A stretch of DNA of 64,000 nucleotides from Comamonadaceae bacterium (GTDB lineage Bacteria; Pseudomonadota; Gammaproteobacteria; Burkholderiales; Burkholderiaceae_C). The translations under genes were made by a program, and so were the position numbers. The notes under the pieces are model-generated. The model was not told the DNA's origin and made no database searches. It saw only the letters and a list, made by a program, of their open reading frames with translations. Positions 17,643 through 28,318 of the stretch are shown one piece after another. The DNA lies in assembly GCA_027484575.1 (NCBI GenBank), contig JAIXSQ010000011.1, positions 62,001-126,000 on the forward strand, written 5' to 3'. Positions within the stretch are counted from its first letter, which is position 1, and the number at the start of each line of letters is the position of its first letter.

Positions 17643-18176
17643 ATGCATGTCGTCGGATTCGCCGGCTGGTCCGGCTCGGGCAAGACCACCCTCGTCGAGC
17701 AGCTGGTGCCGGCGCTCAAGCGCCGCGGCCTGCGGGTGTCGGTGGTCAAGCATGCGCACCACAAGTTCGACGTCGACCATCCCGGCAAGGACACCTACCG
17801 CCACCGCGCGGCCGGCGCCTTCGAGGTGCTGGCGGCGTCCAGCCAGCGCACGGTGCTGATCCGCGAGCACGAGCAGCCGGCCGAGCCGCAGGTGCACCAG
17901 CTGCTGGCGCAGCTGTGGGACGGCGTCGACTGGGTGCTGGTGGAGGGCTTCAAGTCCAGCAACCTGCTCAAGGTCGAGGTCTGGCGCCCCGAGGCCCAGG
18001 GCCCGGTGCGCTACCCGCACGACGACTTCGTGGTCGCCATCGCCACCGACGCGCCGCAGGCCCTGCCCGAGGCGACCCTGCGGCCCGTGCTGGACCTCAA
18101 CGACCCCGAGGCGCTCGCGCAGTGGCTGGTCGACAATGCCGGCCGCTTCGTCTACGTGCCGGAGGCCTACGCGTGA
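17643..18176 (+). CDS. mobB: Molybdopterin-guanine dinucleotide biosynthesis adapter protein
   Basis: 177 residues, GTP-binding partner of MobA. P-loop GWSGSGKTTLVEQL near residue 9, then VVKHAHHKFDVDHPGKDTYRHRAAGA and VEGFKSSNLLKVEVWR, all MobB-typical. Starts a molybdenum cofactor group mobB-moeA-moaD-moaE. Overlaps moeA by 4 bp (GTGA). Confidence 0.95.
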   Translation: MHVVGFAGWSGSGKTTLVEQLVPALKRRGLRVSVVKHAHHKFDVDHPGKDTYRHRAAGAFEVLAASSQRTVLIREHEQPAEPQVHQLLAQLWDGVDWVLVEGFKSSNLLKVEVWRPEAQGPVRYPHDDFVVAIATDAPQALPEATLRPVLDLNDPEALAQWLVDNAGRFVYVPEAYA

Positions 18177-19399
18177 GTTCCCGTCCCCCCCTGCGTCCGC
18201 TCGACGACGCGCTGGCCGCGCTGCTGGGCCGCGCGCGAGCGCGCGGCGCCGCCGAGTCCGTGCCCACCGCCGAGGCCGATGGCCGCGTGCTGGCCGAGGA
18301 CCTGGTCGCCGCGCTGCAGGTGCCGCCGCAGGACAACAGTTCCATGGACGGCTATGCCGTGCGCCGGGCCGAGATCGCCGACGAGGGCGTGGCCCTGCCG
18401 GTCAGCCAGCGCATCCCGGCCGGCAGCGCGGCGCAGCCGCTGCAGCCCGGCACCGCGGCGCGCATCTTCACCGGCGCGCCGGTGCCCGCGGGTGCCGACG
18501 CCATCGTGCCGCAGGAAGAGACCGAGCCGGCGGGCGAGGGCGCGGTGCGCATCCTGCGCGTGCCCTCGGACGGCGCCTGGATCCGCCGCAGCGGCGAGGA
18601 CGTCACCCGCGGCGCGGTGGTGCTGGCCCGCGGCCAGCGGCTCGACCCGGCCGCCTGTGGCCTGGCCGCGGGCATCGGCCGCGCGCAGCTGCAGGTGGCC
18701 CCGCGCCCGCGCGTGGCGCTGTTGTCCACCGGCGACGAGCTGGTGATGCCGGGCACCGTGCCGCCCGAGCGGATGCCGCCCGGCGCGATCTACAACTCCA
18801 ACCGCTTCTTCCTGCGCCAGCTGCTGCAGCGCTGCGGCTGCGCCGTCACCGACCTGGGCATCGTGCCCGACCGGCGCGAGGCCACGGTCGAGGCCCTGCG
18901 CGGCGCCGCGGCCGGGCACGACCTGATCCTGACCAGCGGGGGCGTGTCCGTCGGCGAGGAGGACCACATCAAGCCGGCCGTGCAGCAGCTGGGCGCGCTG
19001 GAGCTGTGGCAGATCGCGATGAAGCCGGGCAAGCCCTTCGCCTACGGCACCGTGGGCGACGCGCATTTCATCGGCCTGCCCGGCAACCCGGTGTCCAGCT
19101 TCGTGACCTTCCTGCTGCTGGTGCGGCCCTTCCTGCTCGCGCTGCAGGGCGCCACCGCACTGCAGCCGGCGGCGGTGCAGCTGCCGGCGCATTTCGACTG
19201 GCCCCGGCCCGACAGGCGCCGCGAGTTCCTGCGCGTGCGCCGCAACGCGCAGGGCGGGCTGGACCTGTTTGCCAACCAGAGCTCGGGCGTGCTGACCTCC
19301 ACCGTCTGGGCCGACGGCCTGGTGGACGTGCCGGCCGGCCAGGCCATCGCGCACGGCCAGCCGGTGCGCTTCCTGTCGCTCGCGGAGCTGCTCGCATGA
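18173..19399 (+). CDS. moeA: Molybdopterin molybdenumtransferase
   Basis: 408 residues; inserts molybdate into adenylylated molybdopterin. Motifs: NSSMDGYAVR, GTAARIFTGAPVPAGADAIV, STGDELVMPG, LTSGGVSVGEEDHIKPAV and GLPGNPVSSFVTFLLLVRP. Start is GTG 18173, whose last bases are the mobB stop. moaD overlaps its end by 4 bp. Confidence 0.97.
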   Translation: MSSRPPLRPLDDALAALLGRARARGAAESVPTAEADGRVLAEDLVAALQVPPQDNSSMDGYAVRRAEIADEGVALPVSQRIPAGSAAQPLQPGTAARIFTGAPVPAGADAIVPQEETEPAGEGAVRILRVPSDGAWIRRSGEDVTRGAVVLARGQRLDPAACGLAAGIGRAQLQVAPRPRVALLSTGDELVMPGTVPPERMPPGAIYNSNRFFLRQLLQRCGCAVTDLGIVPDRREATVEALRGAAAGHDLILTSGGVSVGEEDHIKPAVQQLGALELWQIAMKPGKPFAYGTVGDAHFIGLPGNPVSSFVTFLLLVRPFLLALQGATALQPAAVQLPAHFDWPRPDRRREFLRVRRNAQGGLDLFANQSSGVLTSTVWADGLVDVPAGQAIAHGQPVRFLSLAELLA

Positions 19400-19647
19400 A
19401 GCTGACCCTGCGTTACTTCGCCTCGGTGCGCGAGGCCATCGGCCGCGGCAGCGAGCCGCGCGAGACGCGAGCCGCCACGCTGGGCGCGCTGCGCGACGAA
19501 CTGGTCGCCCTGGGCGAGCCCTATGCCTCGGCCCTGGCGCCCTCGCGCGCGGTCCGCATGGCGCTCGACCAGGAGATGGCCGAGCCCTCCGCGCCGCTGC
19601 GCGAGGGCTGCGAGGTCGCCTTCTTCCCCCCCGTGACCGGAGGCTGA
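19396..19647 (+). CDS. moaD: Molybdopterin synthase small subunit (sulfur carrier)
   Basis: 83-residue ubiquitin-fold protein ending VTGG; the C-terminal Gly-Gly is adenylated and thiocarboxylated to carry sulfur to precursor Z. N-terminus MKLTLRYFASVREAIG is typical. Overlaps moeA (ATGA), 2 bp before moaE. Confidence 0.96.
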   Translation: MKLTLRYFASVREAIGRGSEPRETRAATLGALRDELVALGEPYASALAPSRAVRMALDQEMAEPSAPLREGCEVAFFPPVTGG

Positions 19648-19649
19648 GC

Positions 19650-20141
19650 ATGGCGGTGCCGCGCGTGCGCATCCAGGAGGCCGACTTCGACACCGGCGCC
19701 GAGCTGGCGGCGCTGCGCGCCGGCGACCATGGCGTGGGCGCGGTGTGCAGCTTCGTCGGCACGGTGCGCGCCGCCAGCCCCGGCGCGCCCGGGCCGGCCG
19801 TGCTCGACATGGAGCTGGAGCACTACCCGGGCATGACCGAGAAGGCCATCGAGGCAATGGTCGACGAGGCCCACCGCCGCTTCGACATCCTGGCCGCGCG
19901 CGTGATCCACCGGGTGGGCCTGCTGCGCCCGGGCGAGCAGATCGTGTTCGTCGCCGTCACCAGCGCCCACCGTGGCCAGAGCTTCCAGGCCTGCGAGTTC
20001 CTGATGGACTGGCTCAAGACGCAGGCGCCGTTCTGGAAGAAGGAACGCACCGCCGACGGCCAGGCACGCTGGGTCGACGCCCGGGTCAGCGACGACCGCG
20101 CACTGGCGCGCTGGGGCATCGACGCCCGCAACGCGGGCTGA
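19650..20141 (+). CDS. moaE: Molybdopterin synthase catalytic subunit
   Basis: 163 residues. GAVCSFVGTVR, MELEHYPGMTEKAIEAM, VIHRVGLLRPGEQIVFVAV, SAHRGQSFQACEFLMDWLKTQ and the catalytic-lysine motif APFWKKE identify MoaE, which works with MoaD to make the dithiolene. moaA and moaC are not in the window. Ends 8 bp before the convergent marR-type gene. Confidence 0.97.
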   Translation: MAVPRVRIQEADFDTGAELAALRAGDHGVGAVCSFVGTVRAASPGAPGPAVLDMELEHYPGMTEKAIEAMVDEAHRRFDILAARVIHRVGLLRPGEQIVFVAVTSAHRGQSFQACEFLMDWLKTQAPFWKKERTADGQARWVDARVSDDRALARWGIDARNAG

Positions 20142-20149
20142 GCCGCCGC

Positions 20150-20671
20150 TCAGACGTCGGCGCCGGGCGGCAGGAACGGCGCGCGGGCCGCATCCTCGAG
20201 CTCGCCGGTGAGCAGCTGCAGCAGGTCCAGCAGCTGCCTCTGCTGCTGCCGGTCCAGCGGGCCCAGCAGCCGCCTGTAGGCCCGCTCGGCCGGCTGCTGC
20301 GCCTGCGACAGCACCGACGCACCCTCGGCCGTCAGCGCCACCGACACGCTGCGCCGCGCAGTGTCCACCTGCCGCTCGACCAGGCCGCGGCCCTCCAGCC
20401 CGCGCAGCACCCGCAGCACCGTCACCTTGTCGAACCCCAGCGCGCGCGCCAGGCTGGACTGGCCCAGCCCGGGGTGCGCCTGCAGCACCGTCAGCACGCC
20501 GTACTGCGCAGGGGTCAGCTGCAGGGCGCGGCATTCCTCCTCGAAGACGGCCGCCGAGATCTGGTGGGCCCGGCGCAGCAGGAACCCGGGGCGGGCGTAC
20601 AGCCGCGAGAGGCTGGGTTCGGAGGCGTCGGCGGCAGGCACGGGTGGGGGCACGGGGTCAGGGGAAACCAT
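20150..20671 (-). CDS. MarR family transcriptional regulator
   Basis: About 173 residues with a winged helix-turn-helix (LTPAQYGVLTVLQAHPGLGQSSLARALGFDKVTVLRVLRGLEGRGLVER) and the DTARRSVSVALTAEG wing. ATG 20671 is preferred to an in-frame TTG at 20683. It is divergent, by only 38 bp, from a Bug-type binding protein and flavin monooxygenase, which it probably controls, possibly in response to an aromatic ligand (inference). Confidence 0.9.
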   Translation of the reverse strand: MVSPDPVPPPVPAADASEPSLSRLYARPGFLLRRAHQISAAVFEEECRALQLTPAQYGVLTVLQAHPGLGQSSLARALGFDKVTVLRVLRGLEGRGLVERQVDTARRSVSVALTAEGASVLSQAQQPAERAYRRLLGPLDRQQQRQLLDLLQLLTGELEDAARAPFLPPGADV

Positions 20672-20709
20672 GGATTGTGCCAAGCGGGGCCCGGCCTACA
20701 GTGGTTAGC

Positions 20710-21741
20710 ATGCCAACGAATCCTGAGCCTCGACTGACCAGCCGCCGCCGGCTGCTGGCGACGATCGCCGCCGCCGCGGCGCTGCCGGCTGCGCCGCTGG
20801 CGGCGCTGGCCCAGGCGTCGGCCGCCGCCCCGGCCCCCACCACCGCGCCGTCCGCCGCGCCGCTGCGCCTGATCGTGCCCTTCACCCCGGGCACCGGCAT
20901 CGACCTGATCGCCCGCACGGTCGGGCCCCGGCTGGCCGAGCGCCTGGGCCGCCCGGTGGTGGTCGACAACCGCGCGGGCGCCTCGGGCAACATCGGCACC
21001 GAGGCCGTGGTGCGCGCCCGGCCCGACGGCAACACGCTGCTGGTCAGCGTCAACACGCTGGTGATGAACCGCAGCCTGTACCCGCAGCTGCCGTTCGACC
21101 CGGTCAAGGACCTGGTGCCGGTCTCGCTCACCAGCTGGGGGCAGCTGCTGCTGGTCACGCACCCGGGCACCGGCTGGAAGGCCGCGCCCGACCTGGTGCG
21201 CGCGGCCAAGGACAGGCCGGGCCGCTACAACTACGCCAGCCCGGGCGTGGGCACGCCGCACCACCTGTCGATGGAGCTGTTCAAGGCCACGGCCGGCCTG
21301 TTCCTCACCCACATCCCGTACCGCGGCACCGCGCCGGCGGTCACCGACCTGCTGGGCGGGCAGGTCGACGCCATGTTCCTGCCCATCCACGTGGCGCTGC
21401 CGCACGTGCGCACCGGCCGGCTGGTGGCCCTGGGCATCGGCAGCGACCGCCGCCATCCCCTGCTGCCGCAGCTGCCCACGCTGGCCGAATCGCGGGCCGG
21501 CGACGTCAACGTGGCCATGTGGTACGGCGTGTTCGCGCCGCCGGGCAGCCCGCCGGAGTTCGTGGCGCGCCTGAACCGCGAGCTGCAGGGCATCCTGGCG
21601 CTGCCCGAGGTGCGCACCGCCTTCGAGACCCAGGGCATGGACCCGCAGGGCAGCACGCCCGAGGAGTTCCGCCGCGTGGTCGAGCAGGACGCCGGCCGCT
21701 GGGCGCAGGTGATCCGCCAGCAGGGGATCACCGCTGAATGA
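20710..21741 (+). CDS. Bug-family periplasmic substrate-binding protein (TctC-like)
   Basis: 343 residues. An export signal with a twin-arginine-like SRRRLLA and an Ala-rich core is followed by the mature Bug domain: LRLIVPFTPGTGIDLIARTVGPRLAERLGRPVVVDNRAGASGNIG, ARPDGNTLLV, NYASPGVGTPHHLSMELF. Such proteins bind carboxylates in the periplasm; ligand unknown. TctAB membrane genes are not nearby. Translationally coupled (4-bp overlap) to the flavin monooxygenase, so both may serve uptake and oxidation of one compound. Confidence 0.9.
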   Translation: MPTNPEPRLTSRRRLLATIAAAAALPAAPLAALAQASAAAPAPTTAPSAAPLRLIVPFTPGTGIDLIARTVGPRLAERLGRPVVVDNRAGASGNIGTEAVVRARPDGNTLLVSVNTLVMNRSLYPQLPFDPVKDLVPVSLTSWGQLLLVTHPGTGWKAAPDLVRAAKDRPGRYNYASPGVGTPHHLSMELFKATAGLFLTHIPYRGTAPAVTDLLGGQVDAMFLPIHVALPHVRTGRLVALGIGSDRRHPLLPQLPTLAESRAGDVNVAMWYGVFAPPGSPPEFVARLNRELQGILALPEVRTAFETQGMDPQGSTPEEFRRVVEQDAGRWAQVIRQQGITAE

Positions 21742-23000
21742 GCCTGCACGTCGCCATCGCCGGCGGGGGCATCGGCGGCCTCGCCCTCGCGCTCGCGCTG
21801 CACCAGCGCGGCATCGCCTGCACCGTCTTCGAGGCCGCGCCGCAGCTGCGCGAGGTCGGGGTGGGCATCACGCTGCTGCCGCATGCCATGCGCGAGCTGG
21901 CGGCCCTGGGCGTGCAGGCGCCGGTCGAGGCGGCCGGCATCGAGAACCTGGAGAGCGTGTTCTTCAACCGCTGGGGCCAGTACGTCTACCGCGAGCCGCG
22001 CGGCCGGCATGCCGGCTACGCGCTGCCCGAGATCGGCATCCACCGCGGCCGGCTGCACCGCATCCTGCACGAGGCCGTGGTCGCGCGGCTCGGCCCGCAG
22101 GCGGTGCAGCTGGACCGGCGCTGCACCGGCGTCGCGCAGGACGGCGCGGGCGCCACGCTGCAACTGCAGGACGGGCAGGGCGGCGTGCCGACCCCGGTGC
22201 GGGCCGACGTGGTCGTGGCCTGCGACGGCGTCAACTCGGCGCTGCGGCGGCAGTTCTACCCGGGCGAGGCGCTGGCCTTCGGCGGCATCAACACCTGGCG
22301 CGGCGTGACGCTGCGCCCGCCCATCCTCACCGGCCGCAGCTACATCCGCATCGGCACCGTCGACACCGGCAAGATGGTCATCTACCCCATCGTCGACGAC
22401 GCCGACGGGCAGGGCCGGCAGCTGGTCAACTGGGTCGCCGAGATCCGCCGGCCCGAGGCCGGGATGAACGACTGGAACAAGCCGGGCGACCCGGCCGCGG
22501 CGGCCGCGCTGTTCGAGGGCTGGACCTACGACTGGCTGGACGTGCCGGGCCTGATCCGCGGCGCCTCGCAGGTGTTCGAGTACCCCATGGTCGACCGCGA
22601 CCCGGTGGCACGCTGGAGCTTCGGGCGCGTCACGCTGCTGGGCGACGCGGCGCATCCCATGTACCCGCGCGGCTCCAACGGCTCGGCCCAGGCGCTGATC
22701 GACGCCCGCGTGCTGGCCGATGCGCTGGCCGCCGGCGGCGACCCGGTGGCGGCGCTGGCCGCCTACGAGGCGCAGCGCCTGCCGGCCACGGCGCGGGTGG
22801 TGGAGACCAACCGCACGGTGCCGCCCGACTTCATCATCATGCGGGCTGACGAGCTCAGTGGCGGCCGTCCCTATGCCGGCAGCATCGACGACCTGGTGAG
22901 CCAGGAGGAGCTGCGCCGCATCTCCGACGACTACAAGCGGGTGGCCGGCTTCACCGTCGACGCGGTGCGTGCGGGCGGGCCGGCGGCTCCACTCAGTTGA
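21738..23000 (+). CDS. FAD-dependent monooxygenase (salicylate hydroxylase/PhzS-like)
   Basis: 420 residues. N-terminal FAD Rossmann motif AGGGIGGLALALALHQRGI and FEA about 20 residues later; middle DG motif VVACDGVNSALRRQF; C-terminal GRVTLLGDAAHPMYPRGSNGSAQALIDA. Class A flavoprotein hydroxylase/oxidoreductase; substrate unknown. Overlaps the Bug gene at the start and the convergent minus-strand gene by 8 bp at the end. Confidence 0.88.
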   Translation: MSLHVAIAGGGIGGLALALALHQRGIACTVFEAAPQLREVGVGITLLPHAMRELAALGVQAPVEAAGIENLESVFFNRWGQYVYREPRGRHAGYALPEIGIHRGRLHRILHEAVVARLGPQAVQLDRRCTGVAQDGAGATLQLQDGQGGVPTPVRADVVVACDGVNSALRRQFYPGEALAFGGINTWRGVTLRPPILTGRSYIRIGTVDTGKMVIYPIVDDADGQGRQLVNWVAEIRRPEAGMNDWNKPGDPAAAAALFEGWTYDWLDVPGLIRGASQVFEYPMVDRDPVARWSFGRVTLLGDAAHPMYPRGSNGSAQALIDARVLADALAAGGDPVAALAAYEAQRLPATARVVETNRTVPPDFIIMRADELSGGRPYAGSIDDLVSQEELRRISDDYKRVAGFTVDAVRAGGPAAPLS

Positions 23001-23571
23001 GCAGGCGCGGGCGCGTCTGGCCGCCCGCCGCCGGCTCGCCCTCGGCGCCCGCGGCCGGGGCCGCGAGGAACGGGTCGCGCCACTGCGCATGGCCCACGGC
23101 CTGGTCCAGCAGGTGCACCAGGCCCTGCACCAGCTTGCCTTCCAGCTCCAGCTGGAAGCTGCGCGCCGCGCCCTCGGCACCGGCGGCCGGCCGCTCGGTG
23201 AAGGCCAGGCGCAGCCGGCCGGCGGGCAGGGGGGTGATGTCGACATCGGTGACCAGCAGCGGCGTCGGCCCCAGCGGCAGCCGCTCGCGTTCCTGGAAGG
23301 GCGTGGCGAAGTCGGCGCGCTGCAGGAACTCCTCCTTGCGGAAGTCGGCCAGCATGCGACGCAGGTCCTCGTCGGCCGGCGCGATCTGCGGCGCCGCCGG
23401 CTCGGCCTGCAGCAGCTGCTCGGTCTGCAACCGGTTCAGCAGCGGCCACATGCGCGCCAGCAGCCGGCGGGTGAGCCAGATGCGCATCTCGTCGCCGTCG
23501 GTGCTGCCCACGCGCAGCAGCACGCGGTCCTGCTCGGGCTGGTAGGTCACCGAGAGCTGGTGGATGCGCAT
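22993..23571 (-). CDS. Conserved hypothetical protein
   Basis: 192 residues, starts MRIHQLSVTYQPEQDRVLLRVGSTDGDEMRIWLTRRLL. No signal peptide or membrane segment; alternating beta-strand pattern with Arg/Leu-rich amphipathic helices and a Gly/Ala/Pro-rich C-terminus. Looks like a soluble protein conserved in related bacteria, but I cannot assign a function. Divergent from clpB by 87 bp. Confidence 0.65.
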   Translation of the reverse strand: MRIHQLSVTYQPEQDRVLLRVGSTDGDEMRIWLTRRLLARMWPLLNRLQTEQLLQAEPAAPQIAPADEDLRRMLADFRKEEFLQRADFATPFQERERLPLGPTPLLVTDVDITPLPAGRLRLAFTERPAAGAEGAARSFQLELEGKLVQGLVHLLDQAVGHAQWRDPFLAAPAAGAEGEPAAGGQTRPRLLN

Positions 23572-23608
23572 GGCGCTTGATTCTAGTCAGCCCATCCGGC
23601 GCGGCTCC

Positions 23609-23632
23609 CTTGAAAAGATCACGGACGTCCGT
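23609..23632 (+). promoter_or_regulatory. Putative heat-shock (sigma-32) promoter of clpB with overlapping palindrome
   Basis: CTTGAAA at 23609-23615 is a perfect sigma-32 -35. The -10 region (near 23627-23636) only partly resembles CCCCATNT. The perfect 12-bp palindrome ACGGACGTCCGT (23621-23632) fills the spacer and could be an operator. Confidence 0.45.
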
Positions 23633-23658
23633 AGCTGACGGGCAACGGAGGACATCCC

Positions 23659-26268
<2,610 letters not shown>

Positions 26269-26293
26269 GCATCCCGGCCGCCGCGACGACCTT

Positions 26294-26327
26294 GCACGGC
26301 CGCGGGGTGCCTGCCCCGCGGCCGTGC
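26294..26327 (+). terminator. Strong hairpin after clpB
   Basis: Perfect 14-bp stem (GCACGGCCGCGGGG / CCCCGCGGCCGTGC) with a 6-nt loop, 25 bp after the clpB stop. No T run follows. Confidence 0.6.
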
Positions 26328-26345
26328 CGCATCCGGCGCTGCGGC

Positions 26346-26351
26346 GACAAT
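26346..26351 (+). promoter_or_regulatory. Putative promoter -10 for the small membrane protein gene
   Basis: GACAAT followed by CGCGCCC, 26 bp before ATG 26378; matches the -10 plus GC-rich discriminator form common in this window. Confidence 0.35.
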
Positions 26352-26377
26352 CGCGCCCGTTTCCCTGGAGCCTGCGC

Positions 26378-26659
26378 ATGCCCCTGGTCCTCAACCTGAT
26401 CCTGCGTGCCGTCCTGCTGGTAGCCGGCCTCGTCGCCGCGCTCAGCCTGGGGGCGGCCACCATCGTGGTGCTGGCCCTGTGGGGCGTCCGCGCCGCCTGG
26501 GGGCGCCTGACCGGCCGGCCGGTGGCCGCGCCCATGATGCGGTGGCGCCGCGCCGGCAGCCGCGCCACGCCGCCGCCGCGGCCTGCGCCCGCGTGGGCGC
26601 CGGTCGCCCCCGGCCGCCGCGGCGGCCCGGCCGACGTGACCGACGTCGAGCCGAAATGA
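26378..26659 (+). CDS. Small membrane protein, hypothetical
   Basis: 93 residues. One or two hydrophobic segments ([33 protein letters not shown]), then an Arg/Pro/Ala-rich basic tail. Not recognised. A putative -10 and GGAG-like site precede the ATG. It lies 26 bp before acuI. Confidence 0.55.
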   Translation: MPLVLNLILRAVLLVAGLVAALSLGAATIVVLALWGVRAAWGRLTGRPVAAPMMRWRRAGSRATPPPRPAPAWAPVAPGRRGGPADVTDVEPK

Positions 26660-26685
26660 CGACGACATCCCCTGAAAGACACCCC

Positions 26686-27663
<978 letters not shown>

Positions 27664-27690
27664 AGCGGCGGGTGACCGGGGGCGGCGGGC

Positions 27691-28101
27691 TCAGCGCCCG
27701 GCGCCGGCCTGCAGCGTGGTGCGTGCGCCGGACGGCAGCGACGGCAGGCCGGCCTTGAGCAGCACGGTGCCCACCACCAGCAGCGCCACCGCCGCGGTGG
27801 CGGCCACGAGCCCCCAGGCCTTGCCTTCCTCGAACCGGTTCGGCTGCGCGGCGGCGGCCGCGGCATCGGCGCGGCGGCGGGCGTCGCGCGCGAGCATCCA
27901 CTGGTCGTAGCTGGCGCGCCGCTGCGGGTGCGACAGCACCGCGTAGGCTTCGTTCACGCGGGCCATCGCCTCCTGCGAGCCCGGGCCGGCCCGGTCGGGA
28001 TGGTGCTGCTGCGCGGCACGCCGGTAGGCCAGGCGCACGTCCTGGGCACTGGCATCGCGGGCGATGCGCAGCACCTCGTAGTGGGTCGGGCCGTTGGACA
28101 T
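27691..28101 (-). CDS. J-domain protein with C-terminal membrane anchor
   Basis: 136 residues. N-terminal J domain (about 6-68) with HPD at 34-36 and VNEAYAVLSHPQRRASYDQ, an Arg/Ala-rich linker, and a single hydrophobic helix near 97-115 (GLVAATAAVALLVVGTVLL). Likely a DnaK co-chaperone tethered to the inner membrane; client unknown. Convergent with acuI. The start MSNGPTHYEVL is family-like. Confidence 0.88.
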   Translation of the reverse strand: MSNGPTHYEVLRIARDASAQDVRLAYRRAAQQHHPDRAGPGSQEAMARVNEAYAVLSHPQRRASYDQWMLARDARRRADAAAAAAQPNRFEEGKAWGLVAATAAVALLVVGTVLLKAGLPSLPSGARTTLQAGAGR

Positions 28102-28290
28102 GGGCAAGGGGTGGTCTGGATGCGGCTGCCGCATTGAGGCGGCTGCTACGGAAAGTGTAGCTGCGGGTCCTGCGCGCGGCCAAGCGCCGCGTGGGGCGCC
28201 TGCGGCGGCGCCGCAACACGCGCCCGGCCGTCGCTGTAGGACGGCATCCATTGCTGAGCCAGCCGGGTCACGGTCGCGTTCGCCGGCCCC

Positions 28291-28296
28291 TAGCAT
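28291..28296 (+). promoter_or_regulatory. Putative promoter -10 of the TonB receptor operon
   Basis: TAGCAT followed by CGCGCGG, 23 bp before the receptor ATG at 28319. The rest of the 217-bp spacer (28102-28318) holds GC-rich sequence without a clear dyad. Confidence 0.4.
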
Positions 28297-28318
28297 CGCG
28301 CGGTCCCCGAGAGTGCCC

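Noticed and set aside
20706..20711. TAGCAT as a promoter for the Bug gene
   Set aside because: It overlaps the ATG at 20710, so a transcript starting from it would lack the start codon; no alternative start with a signal peptide lies downstream.
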